Shown here piece by piece: positions 36,242 through 44,341 of a stretch of 64,000 bases of DNA (its first letter is position 1; the number at the start of each line of letters is the position of its first letter). The stretch comes from Burkholderia singularis (lineage in GTDB: Bacteria; Pseudomonadota; Gammaproteobacteria; Burkholderiales; Burkholderiaceae): the NCBI RefSeq assembly GCF_900176645.1, contig NZ_FXAN01000044.1, forward strand, positions 1 to 64,000, written 5' to 3'. A model generated the notes under the pieces. That model was not told where the DNA came from. It did not search any database and saw nothing but the letters and a program-made list of their open reading frames with translations. A program made the position numbers and the translations under genes.

Positions 36242-36628
36242 ATGACGATGCGAGCCTCTGTCTCGATTTTCGCGCGCGCACTGGCGAGCGCCGTATGCGC
36301 AACGGCCGCGTTTGGCGCACACGCGCAGAACAACCTGAACTTCTTGACCGACACGCCGATCAGCTATTTCAGCAAGGCCGACACCGCATCGTTGGGCAAG
36401 GCCGTGCAGAAAGTCCGGGACGAAGGCAAGGACGGCGAGACCGTCGATTGGCAGAACGACGGCAGAGGCACGAAGCTCGCGGCGAAGCTCACGCCGAGCA
36501 CGACCGAGCAGGGCGCACGCACGTGCCGTGAGATCACGACGGTCATCGAGGCGAAGGGGCAATCGATGACGCTCAAGCCGCTGTTCTGCAAGAGCGCGGC
36601 GGGCAAGTGGCTGCTGCAAAAGCGTTGA
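36242..36628 (+). CDS. Small exported protein, surface-antigen-like (RT0821/Lpp0805 type?)
   Basis: A 128-residue protein with a cleavable signal peptide (ending AFGAHAQ). The mature part has two cysteines (RTCREIT and LFCKSAAGKW). The C-terminal layout (Cys, a short beta stretch, Cys, GKWLLQKR) resembles small outer-membrane-associated surface proteins of the RT0821/Lpp0805 kind. The start is clear: AAGGAG lies seven bases before the ATG. Function unknown. It is followed 13 bases later by a NUDIX gene and may be cotranscribed with it. Confidence 0.75.
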   Translation: MTMRASVSIFARALASAVCATAAFGAHAQNNLNFLTDTPISYFSKADTASLGKAVQKVRDEGKDGETVDWQNDGRGTKLAAKLTPSTTEQGARTCREITTVIEAKGQSMTLKPLFCKSAAGKWLLQKR

Positions 36629-36641
36629 CGCGCCGATCGCG

Positions 36642-37109
36642 ATGAAGCCGCTTGCCCGGCCGCGCACCGTATCGTGCGGGGTCGTGCTGCTCGATTCGGC
36701 CGGCCGTGTGCTGCTCGCGCACGCGACCGACACGACGCACTGGGATATCCCGAAAGGGCAGAGCGAGCCCGGCGAGACCGAGCAGCAGGCGGCGCTGCGC
36801 GAGCTTGTCGAGGAGACGGGCATCGTGCTCGCGCCTGGGCGGCTGACGGATCTCGGTCGCTTCGTCTATCGGCCCGACAAGGATTTGCATCTGTTCGCCG
36901 CGCGCGCGGCCGTGCACGAAACGGATCTGTCGCGCTGCGTCTGCACGTCGATGTTCCCGAGCCGTCGCGACGGCTCGATGATTCCCGAGATGGACGCCTT
37001 CCGCTGGACTGAGCCCGGCGAGGTGAGCGCGTATGCCAGCCGCAGCCTTGCACGGCTGTTTCGCACGACGCTGTCGCTCGAACAGTTGCATGGGCGGCTG
37101 CCGCGCTGA
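36642..37109 (+). CDS. NUDIX hydrolase
   Basis: A 155-residue NUDIX protein. The catalytic box is visible as GQSEPGETEQQAALREL followed by VEETGI, matching GX5EX7REUXEEXGU. The N terminus CGVVLLDSAGRVLLAH is the usual first strand. Such enzymes cleave nucleoside diphosphates linked to another group; the KG-type sequence around DIPKGQSEPGE suggests a diadenosine or (p)ppGpp-like polyphosphate substrate, but specificity is open. It is convergent with glnS. Confidence 0.9.
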   Translation: MKPLARPRTVSCGVVLLDSAGRVLLAHATDTTHWDIPKGQSEPGETEQQAALRELVEETGIVLAPGRLTDLGRFVYRPDKDLHLFAARAAVHETDLSRCVCTSMFPSRRDGSMIPEMDAFRWTEPGEVSAYASRSLARLFRTTLSLEQLHGRLPR

Positions 37110-37217
37110 AGCAGGCATGCGCAGCACACTGTGCTATCGGCACGCCGTTGCCGCAGTCGTTTGCGAATCGTTCGTCCGGTGGCGCTATGCGGCGCGGGCG
37201 AACCTGCGCCGCAAACG

Positions 37218-37247
37218 GCAACGCCCGGCTGCCGAGCCGGGCGTTGC
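37218..37247. terminator. Strong hairpin between convergent NUDIX and glnS
   Basis: A perfect 13-base stem (GCAACGCCCGGCT/AGCCGGGCGTTGC) with a 4-base loop GCCG. It lies between two convergent stops and probably ends transcription in both directions. There is no proper T run on either side, so it is not a textbook intrinsic terminator. Confidence 0.6.
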
Positions 37248-37276
37248 TTATCGCATGCAATGCGAATCGGCTGCCG

Positions 37277-38986
37277 TCAGGCCGGCTTGCCCCAGCTGTC
37301 GCGCAAGCCGACGATCCGGTTGAACACCGGCTGGCCCGGCTTCGAGTCGTGGCGATCGGCGACGAAGTAGCCGTGGCGCTCGAACTGATAGCGCGCCTCC
37401 GGCGCCGCCTCGCGCGCACCCGGCTCCAGATATGCGCGCACGATCTTCTTCGAATTCGGATTCAGCGCGTCGAGGAAGTTGCGTCCGCCCGCGTCCGGGT
37501 GCGGTTCGTTGAACAGACGGTCGTAGATCCGCACTTCAGCCGCGTAAGCATGCTCGGCGCTGACCCAATGGATGTTGCCCTTGACCTTGTAGTTGTTCGC
37601 GCCTTCGGTGCCTGACTTGCTGTCCGGGAAGTAGTTGCAGTGAACGGCGATCACGTTGCCGTGCTCGTCCTTGTCGAAGCCCGTGCATTCGACGACGTAG
37701 CCGTAGCGCAATCGTACCTTGTTGCCTGGGAACAGCCGGAAATAGCCCTTCGGAGGATGCTCGGCGAAATCCTCGCGCTCGATCCACAGCTCGCGCGAGA
37801 GGGGGAATGTGCGCTGCCCGCGCTCCGGATGATGCGGATGCACGGGCGCCGTGCAGGCTTCGGTCTGGCCTTGCGGGTAATTGTCGATGACGAGCTTGAG
37901 CGGATCAAGCACGGCCACCGTGCGCGGCGCCTTGTCGTCGAGATCGTCGCGCAGCGCACCTTCGAACACGCTCATGTCGATCCACGAATCCACCTTCGTC
38001 ACGCCGATGCGCTCGCAAAACAACTGGATGCTCTGCGGCGTGAAGCCGCGGCGCCGCACGCCGACAATCGTCGGCATACGCGGATCGTCCCAGCCGTCGA
38101 CGTGGCCTTCGGTCACGAGTTGGAGCAGCTTGCGCTTGCTCGTGACCGCATAGGTGAGATTGAGCCGCGAAAATTCGATTTGCTGCGGCAGCGGGCGCGT
38201 AAACACGCCGGCTTGCGCGAGTTCGTTCAACACCCAGTCGTACAGCGGCCGATGATCTTCGAATTCGAGCGTGCACAGCGAATGGGTGATGTGCTCGAGC
38301 GCGTCCGAGATGCAGTGCGTGTAGTCGTACATCGGGTACACGCACCACTTGTCGCCCGTGCGGTAGTGATGCGCATAGCGGATCCGGTAGAGCACCGGAT
38401 CGCGCAGGTTCATGTTCGGCGAGCCCATGTCGATCTTCGCGCGCAGCACGTGGGCGCCTTCTTCGAATTCGCCCGCCTTCATCCGGCGGAACAGGTCGAG
38501 GTTTTCTTCCGGCGTGCGCTCGCGAAACGGCGACGGCTTGCCCGCCTCGGTCAGCGAGCCGCGGTTCGCGCGCATTTCGTCGGCGCTTTGGCTATCGACA
38601 TAGGCGCGGCCGCGCTGGATCAGCAGTTCGGCGAATTCGTACAGTTTGTCGTAGTAGTCGCTCGCGAAATATTGATGATCGACGCCGTCCTTGCTCCAGT
38701 CGAAACCGAGCCAGCGCACCGCGTCGATGATCGAGTTCACGTACTCGAAGTTTTCCTTTTCCGGATTCGTGTCGTCGAAGCGCAGATGGCACACGCCGCC
38801 GTAATCGCGCGCGACGCCGAAATTCAGACAGATGCTCTTCGCGTGGCCGATATGAAGATAGCCGTTCGGCTCGGGCGGAAAGCGCGTCTCGACCCGGCCG
38901 CCCCATTTGTTCGTGCGGTTGTCGTCGTCGATGATGTTGCGGATGAAATTGGCTGGCGCGGCGGCGTCGTTGTGTTCGGTGCTCAT
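37277..38986 (-). CDS. glnS: Glutaminyl-tRNA synthetase
   Basis: A 569-residue class I synthetase, the usual length for GlnRS. It shows RFPPEPNGYLHIGHAKSI with the HIGH motif, the DDTNPEKE block and VTSKRKL as the KMSKS-type loop. The C-terminal anticodon-binding barrels follow (for example GYVVECTGFDKDEHGN). It charges tRNA-Gln directly. The frame extends upstream to 39346, but the ATG at 38986 matches the family's N terminus (MSTEHNDAAAPANFIRNII). It stands alone, with a hairpin after it. Confidence 0.97.
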   Translation of the reverse strand: MSTEHNDAAAPANFIRNIIDDDNRTNKWGGRVETRFPPEPNGYLHIGHAKSICLNFGVARDYGGVCHLRFDDTNPEKENFEYVNSIIDAVRWLGFDWSKDGVDHQYFASDYYDKLYEFAELLIQRGRAYVDSQSADEMRANRGSLTEAGKPSPFRERTPEENLDLFRRMKAGEFEEGAHVLRAKIDMGSPNMNLRDPVLYRIRYAHHYRTGDKWCVYPMYDYTHCISDALEHITHSLCTLEFEDHRPLYDWVLNELAQAGVFTRPLPQQIEFSRLNLTYAVTSKRKLLQLVTEGHVDGWDDPRMPTIVGVRRRGFTPQSIQLFCERIGVTKVDSWIDMSVFEGALRDDLDDKAPRTVAVLDPLKLVIDNYPQGQTEACTAPVHPHHPERGQRTFPLSRELWIEREDFAEHPPKGYFRLFPGNKVRLRYGYVVECTGFDKDEHGNVIAVHCNYFPDSKSGTEGANNYKVKGNIHWVSAEHAYAAEVRIYDRLFNEPHPDAGGRNFLDALNPNSKKIVRAYLEPGAREAAPEARYQFERHGYFVADRHDSKPGQPVFNRIVGLRDSWGKPA

Positions 38987-39239
38987 GCGAAACGGGACAG
39001 AAAAAGGAAGGGCGCGCGTGGCATGGCGCCGGAATTTGTCAATTCTACCTGACGGAGGTCGCGGCGGCGCAGCGCGCAAGGTGAGCGCGCCGCGCCGCCG
39101 GCGTATCGAGGCTGTTCGGGGCTGTAACAGGAGGTAAATCGCTTTGCCGGGCGGATTCGGCTTTTTTAAGATGCGCTCACTCGGAATCATCCCGCCGCGC
39201 GGTGCCACGCGCGGCAGTGCTAGCAGAGATCCACGCATC

Positions 39240-39452
39240 ATGAAAACCAACAAGACCCGTCTGTTCGTGCGCGCCACTGTGATCGCCGTTGCGATTGCCA
39301 GCCTGAGCGCCTGTGCAATGAATCGCACGCAACGTAATGCCGGCATCGGCGCGGCCGCGGGCGGCGCACTCGGCTATCTGATCACGGGCGGCCCGCTCGG
39401 CACGGTCGCGGGTGCGGCCGCGGGCGGTCTCGTCGGCGCGGGCGTGCGCTGA
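39240..39452 (+). CDS. Small glycine-zipper lipoprotein (OsmB-like)
   Basis: A 70-residue protein. The signal peptide ends in a lipobox (SLSAC), so it is an outer-membrane lipoprotein. The mature part is a run of Gly/Ala repeats of the glycine-zipper type (GIGAAAGGALGYLITGG, GTVAGAAAGGLVGAGV) that can pack in membranes. Resembles OsmB/YmgG-type stress lipoproteins. The frame starts earlier, but ATG at 39240 gives the signal. The 418 bases after it (39453-39870) hold no gene that I can support. Confidence 0.85.
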   Translation: MKTNKTRLFVRATVIAVAIASLSACAMNRTQRNAGIGAAAGGALGYLITGGPLGTVAGAAAGGLVGAGVR

Positions 39453-39870
39453 GCGGGCGTCGCGGCGCGCCTTATCGACCTCTGACGATTGCCGGCTCCC
39501 GTGGCGGTGCGCCGGCTTTCCGGCGGGCCGACGCGCCCCTCGGATGGCGCGCGGCGTGCCGGTGACAGCAGGCGGCGTCGATGCGCCCGGTGGCACGATG
39601 CAACGCAGCGGTGTTGCCGTGGGCATATCGGCAACGGCTCGTCATTGCCATATCGGCTGGCCGTCGATAGGGCGGATGAATCTCCCGAGCCCGAGCATGC
39701 CGGAGCGCCGTTCCCGGCGTATCCCAGCGTATCCCGCGCGGCGCTGAGGCGCTGCCCGTCGAGCAGACGTATTCGCTTTCGGATCGACACATCCGAATCA
39801 CGCCCTTCGAGCGCCGCCCCCGGATCGGCGCTTCAACCGGCTTTTCGGCCGGCCGTTCACGTTCGATCAA

Positions 39871-40680
39871 TCAGCCGTTCGGATAGGCCGCCGCGAGCAG
39901 GTTCGCGCGCAGCGCGCCGAACTGCGCGTACATGTCGTGCACGAGATACAGATCGCGGCGACGGGTCCAAGCCTGGCCGGACTGGGGATCGTACAACGTC
40001 GGCAGCGCGACTTCGGCCGCCGCGGCCGCGTTCATTCCGCGTGCGCGCGACGTCTGGATGCAGCGCTTCGCATGGTCGCGGTGGCCGACCACTGCGACGC
40101 TGCCCATCGCGGCGGCATTGCCTTCGAGCGCGACGATCGCGGCCGCCACGCCGTCGGTGCTCAGATACGAGACGGTGCCATCGGCCGCGATCACCGGCTC
40201 GATCGAATGCACGTCGGTCATTTGGTATTTCGACGCAAGAAAGCGGGCGATTTCCCACTGCGCATAGACCTTGACCGGCTTCAATTGGCGAATTCTGTAG
40301 ACGGCGTCCGCGAGCGCTTCGTTGACGGGGCCGGGGTCGGGCAGCGCGTTCTGGCTGCCGCCGTTGGCCGGCGTGTTGCCGCTCGCCGCGTTCGGACGAT
40401 TGCCGAAGCTGTACGCGACGATCCGGTTGATCTGCGCGGCGGGGACCGTCGGCAGATCCCACGTGAAACCGATGTCCATCAAATACGGCTCGACGGTCGC
40501 CGCGCTTGCCGCGTCGTTCAGCTGTGCGGTCAGCTTGCCGAGCATTTGCCGCTTGAGTTCGGCGTCGCTGGGCGCGGCTTGCGCGATGCTGTCGTTGCAC
40601 GCGCTGAGGATCGTGCTGGCGAGCGGCAGCGCGGCGGCGGCGGATGATGAAGAAAGCAGGAAGGTGCGGCGCGACGGCAT
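39871..40680 (-). CDS. Exported Tat-type lipoprotein, unknown function
   Basis: A 269-residue protein. The N terminus SRRTFLLSSSSAAAALPLA has a twin-arginine-like motif, and LSAC may be a lipobox, so it should be a periplasmic lipoprotein exported by the Tat route. The remainder shows no motif I recognise; it has blocks such as AQINRIVAYSFGNRPN, YAQWEIARFLASKY and DVHSIEPVIAADGTVSYLST. It is 94 bases downstream of the CoA transferase on the same strand. Possibly a small subunit or cofactor-binding protein; Tat export hints at folding before export. Confidence 0.75.
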   Translation of the reverse strand: MPSRRTFLLSSSSAAAALPLASTILSACNDSIAQAAPSDAELKRQMLGKLTAQLNDAASAATVEPYLMDIGFTWDLPTVPAAQINRIVAYSFGNRPNAASGNTPANGGSQNALPDPGPVNEALADAVYRIRQLKPVKVYAQWEIARFLASKYQMTDVHSIEPVIAADGTVSYLSTDGVAAAIVALEGNAAAMGSVAVVGHRDHAKRCIQTSRARGMNAAAAAEVALPTLYDPQSGQAWTRRRDLYLVHDMYAQFGALRANLLAAAYPNG

Positions 40681-40774
40681 CGAAATACCTCGAATCGGCT
40701 GTGGAAAGGGCCCCTTTTTACCGTCGGGTTATGACGGCAGAATGTTCGCGATGCCCCGGCGCGCGCCGCAAGCG

Positions 40775-41995
40775 TCAGACGATCCCCTTGTCGCGCAGCG
40801 CGGCGATTGCCGCGTCGCCATAGCCGAGCAGCTCGCGCAACACCGTGTCGGTATGTTCGCCGAGCAGAGGCGGCGCGGTGCGCGCATCGGGCGGCGTCGC
40901 GCTCATGCGGATCGGATTGCGCACGAGCCTGGCCGTCGCGCCGCTCGGGTGCGGCAGCTCGATCTGCATGCCGCGCGCGCGGATCTGCTCGTCGTCGAAC
41001 ACTTCGGCCAGATCGTTGATCGGCCCGCACGGCACGCCGGCCGCTTCGAGCGCGTCGAGCCACGCGCGCTTGCTGCGCGTCTTGGTCATCTCGGCGAGGA
41101 TTGGCACGAGCGTGTCGCGGTGCTGCACGCGCGCGGGATTCGTCGCGAAACGAGGATCGTCGGCAAGCTCGGCGCGGCCGCCCGCGTCGACGAACTTGCG
41201 GAATTGGCCGTCGTTGCCAACCGCGACGATGATCCAGCCGTCGCTCGTCTCGAACGTCTGGTACGGCACGATGTTCGGATGCGCGTTGCCCCAGCGCACG
41301 GGCGGCTTGCCGCTCGTGAGGAAGTTCGTGTTCATGTTCGCGAGCAGCGCGACCTGCACGTCGAGGAGCGCCATGTCGATATGTTGGCCGGCGCCGGTGC
41401 GCTCGCGGTGCGCGAGCGCGGCAAGAACCGCGATCGCCGCGTACAGGCCGGTTGCGAGATCGGCGATCGCCACGCCGGCTTTCTGCGGGCCGCCGCCCGG
41501 CAGCGCGTCGCGCTCGCCGGTGATGCTCATGAAGCCGCCGATGCCTTGGATGATGAAGTCGTAGCCCGCGCGGTGCGCATACGGCCCGGTCTGGCCGAAG
41601 CCCGTCACCGAGCAGTAGATCAGATCGGGCTTCACCGCTTGCAGCGATGCGTAGTCGAGCCCGTACTTCGCGAGTTGACCGACCTTGTAGTTCTCGAGCA
41701 CGACGTCGCATTGCGCGGCCAGCTCGCGGACGATCCGCTGGCCTTCGGGCGTTGCGATATCGACTGTCACCGAGCGTTTGTTGCGGTTCGCGGCGAGATA
41801 GTACGCAGCTTCGCCGGTCTCGGCGCCATCGGGCGTTTTCAGGTACGGCGGGCCCCAATGCCGGGTGTCGTCGCCGAGCCCGGGGCGCTCGACCTTGATC
41901 ACGTCGGCGCCGAAATCGGCGAGCGTCTGGGCGCACCACGGACCCGCAAGCACGCGGCTCAAGTCCAGCACGCGGATATGGCTCAAGGCTCCCAT
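40775..41995 (-). CDS. Class III (CaiB/BaiF) CoA transferase
   Basis: A 406-residue family III CoA transferase. The N terminus LSHIRVLDLSRVLAGPWCAQ and the KVERPGLGDDTRHWGPPY block are characteristic. The catalytic aspartate lies in GAGQHIDMALLDVQ. These enzymes move CoA between carboxylic acids (formyl-, succinyl-, carnitine- or mandelate-type substrates). Gene stands alone with the exported orphan downstream; substrate unknown. Confidence 0.92.
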   Translation of the reverse strand: MGALSHIRVLDLSRVLAGPWCAQTLADFGADVIKVERPGLGDDTRHWGPPYLKTPDGAETGEAAYYLAANRNKRSVTVDIATPEGQRIVRELAAQCDVVLENYKVGQLAKYGLDYASLQAVKPDLIYCSVTGFGQTGPYAHRAGYDFIIQGIGGFMSITGERDALPGGGPQKAGVAIADLATGLYAAIAVLAALAHRERTGAGQHIDMALLDVQVALLANMNTNFLTSGKPPVRWGNAHPNIVPYQTFETSDGWIIVAVGNDGQFRKFVDAGGRAELADDPRFATNPARVQHRDTLVPILAEMTKTRSKRAWLDALEAAGVPCGPINDLAEVFDDEQIRARGMQIELPHPSGATARLVRNPIRMSATPPDARTAPPLLGEHTDTVLRELLGYGDAAIAALRDKGIV

Positions 41996-42189
41996 CGTCG
42001 GTTCGTCTCCTTTGATTGGCTGGCGGGGCGCGCTCGATAGCGGCGTCCGCCCGATTGGCGGGATCGTCGCATCTTAAAGCGATTCGCGGCCGGCTGCCGC
42101 AGCAATCTGCCAACGGCGCCGGAAACCGCGCGTGCGCGCCCGGCCTGCGGGTAGCCGCAGGCCGGTTCGACATCAAGCCGGACGCCGGC

Positions 42190-43665
42190 CTACGCGTGGC
42201 GGCCGCTAAATCGGTCCACGATTTTTTGGAACAGCGCCAGCAGCTCTTGTGCATTTTTTTGGGTCGAGCTTTCGTGCTGGAAGTTGACGCGAATGGTCGC
42301 GATTTCTGTGTTCTGCACTGTCTCGTATGCGACGTTCGTTGCGTCGTCTGCTGCCCGGGCCGTCACGTCGAACTTGATGCGCCCGCTATTGACGAGCGGC
42401 GTGACCTGGTTGATCAAATCGGGTTGCAGGTTGTTGATCTGAATGGAAAGCAGCGCCTTGTCGAGGTTGTGGCGCTCCATCTTTCCGCCAAGCGCATAGC
42501 TGCCCGCGATGGCGCTCTTGGGCAGCGGATAAATCGCTCCGGGCCGTTCGGGCGATCGATCGTCGGTCGAGCGCCGCAGTTCCTGGTTCAATTCGCCGCT
42601 GTGGCTATCCGGCCGCGGATGTTTGGTGGGCGGCTCGCCGTGGCCGTTGCTTTCCGGCTGCGGGCGTTTTTGCGCACCGGAGGCTTTCAGCAGCGATGCC
42701 AGAACCTCGTCGAGCCGACGGTCTTGGGTCACCTGCAAATCCTTCGCATAGATCAGCAGATTTTCGCGAGCCCGCTGCAGCAGCGCCGGGTTGTCGTGGA
42801 GCTGCCGCAGCCGGTCCTCGGCCAATTGCAACCTGCCTTCGAGCTGCGTGAGCTGGAGCGTCAGCGCCCGGCGTTCCTCGGCCGGCGGTTCCGGATGGAG
42901 GTGCGGGTCCGGCGCGGGGTTCTCCAGGTCTTGCCGCGCGCGCGTCACATCTCCCAGCGTCCGCCGGATTGCCCGCCAGGCAGCGGGAATGTCGCGCTGA
43001 ATCTGGGGGGCCGAGCGCAGTGCCAATTGGGCGCGGGCGATGTCCGTCTGCGCTTGCATCGCCGCGTCCCGGATTTGCGTCAACGTCCGCTGGGCTTGCT
43101 CCACCTCGGCTTGATCGATTTGCTGATCATGGGCGCGCGCCCCGACCTGCATGCGGACGATTTGCTCGCCGAGTTGACGGAAATTGTTTTGCACGCCCTG
43201 GGCTCGAGTGATGGTTTGGGCGACTTGATCGACCGTGTCCAGGATCGGCGCGACCTGGCCGTCGATGGCCTGGGTGCCCTGATGGATGGCGATTTGCGCC
43301 TGGCGCACCAAGGGATTGCGTATGGTCTGACGAAAGCCTTGCCAGATATAGCTCGAGCCGTCCCGTTTGGGGCGTGGTACGTCAGCCGTCCGGGCGGATT
43401 CATGTGCCGGCGGCGCCGATGCGTGTGACGCTGCCGCAGTGGCGGTGTCATGGGCGGCGCCCGCGGCATGGGCGGTTTTTCCCGTGAACGGCGCTGCCGA
43501 CACGTTTTGCTTCAGACGTCCCGCCACATCGTGCATCACACCCCGCACCGCGCGATCGGATGCGCTGCGACTCGCTTGATCGTCAGAGGCGGGCGGACGG
43601 CCCGGTTGATACGTGAGCGGGACGATACGGTCTGGGCGGCTGTTCGAGTCCGTTGCCGTGAACAT
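42190..43665 (-). CDS. Hypothetical 491-residue protein, predicted coiled coil, no signal peptide
   Basis: I do not recognise this protein. The first 100 residues are rich in Ala, Pro, Ser, Thr and His and look disordered. Residues 120-330 are Gln/Ala/Glu/Arg-rich with heptad-like spacing, fitting a long coiled coil (for example ALTLQLTQLEGRLQLAEDRL). A second disordered linker (PESNGHGEPPTKHPRPDSH) leads to a folded-looking C-terminal domain with NLDKALLSIQINNLQPDLI and IATIRVNFQH. No signal peptide or membrane segment is seen. The start has TTGGAGG upstream. Length, disorder and coiled coil are reminiscent of secreted effectors, but no secretion gene is nearby. Confidence 0.75.
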   Translation of the reverse strand: MFTATDSNSRPDRIVPLTYQPGRPPASDDQASRSASDRAVRGVMHDVAGRLKQNVSAAPFTGKTAHAAGAAHDTATAAASHASAPPAHESARTADVPRPKRDGSSYIWQGFRQTIRNPLVRQAQIAIHQGTQAIDGQVAPILDTVDQVAQTITRAQGVQNNFRQLGEQIVRMQVGARAHDQQIDQAEVEQAQRTLTQIRDAAMQAQTDIARAQLALRSAPQIQRDIPAAWRAIRRTLGDVTRARQDLENPAPDPHLHPEPPAEERRALTLQLTQLEGRLQLAEDRLRQLHDNPALLQRARENLLIYAKDLQVTQDRRLDEVLASLLKASGAQKRPQPESNGHGEPPTKHPRPDSHSGELNQELRRSTDDRSPERPGAIYPLPKSAIAGSYALGGKMERHNLDKALLSIQINNLQPDLINQVTPLVNSGRIKFDVTARAADDATNVAYETVQNTEIATIRVNFQHESSTQKNAQELLALFQKIVDRFSGRHA

Positions 43666-44341
43666 TGATTAGGAACCTCCAAGAAGCATTCGTTTCGTAT
43701 TTCCCTTTTGCCGAGGGCAAACCCGGCTCAGGGAGCAAAGCGGGCAATGCTAGTTCGTCGCAGCGACGAAGCCGTGCTGTTTTCTGAAATGGACGCCATT
43801 CACCCGAAAGCGCGAATGCCGGAGACAGGCGCGTGCCGATTGCTCGGATATCGACACGTAGCGGCCGAGGGGGCGGTTAACGGAGCAACGCGATAGATGG
43901 TCCGAATGCCGGGCCCGCCGGTTGGCTCCGGCGGGTGCGTTTGCCCGCAACAGCATGCCGCGGGCATCGCCTCGGCGCAGCGCCGCTTGACGTCGGCAGC
44001 CCCGCCGCGCGAGCGCCGCCGCGCCGCTTCTTTGTGGAGCCAGGCGTGCGGCGGCGAACGCATCGGCCTGCCGAAAGCCGCGCACGCGCGTCATGGACAA
44101 GGCAAACGCGGTCGCAACGGACCTGCGGCGTCGCGCCGGAAAAGCGGCCGCAGACGCCGTGCGCGGCTCGCGGGTGCCACGCGGCGCGGTCGGCCGTTTC
44201 CACTCGAGCCTGCGTGAAACGCCCGCCGGCCGCGACAAGGGCGCGATCCCGTATAATCGAATGTTTCAGAAGCCCGCCGTCCGTCCGCTTGCCGGCGCGC
44301 CGGCGCTCAATACGTTTTGGCCTGACCGTTCCCCGCACGCT
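43666..44341. other. 676-base intergenic region upstream of alaS
   Basis: Between two divergent genes. Short frames here have no recognisable motif. It contains the alaS promoter (TATAAT at 44252-44257) and presumably the promoter of the 491-residue orphan. The GC-rich segment 43900-44240 reads open in several frames on both strands, which is common in this base composition and not evidence of a gene. Confidence 0.5.
44252..44257 (+). promoter_or_regulatory. -10 element for alaS (TATAAT)
   Basis: A perfect TATAAT lies 85 bases before the alaS start in an otherwise GC-rich stretch. A partial -35 (GCGACA at 44232-44237) is only 14 bases upstream, so the -35 assignment is weak. The resulting leader of about 78 bases carries no obvious hairpin attenuator. 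Confidence 0.5.

Noticed and set aside
37640-39052. 470-codon frame antisense to glnS
   Set aside because: Shadow of glnS, no recognisable motif.
40530-42254. 574-codon minus frame across the CoA transferase
   Set aside because: Arg-rich translation in the wrong frame; the CoA transferase frame carries the real domain.
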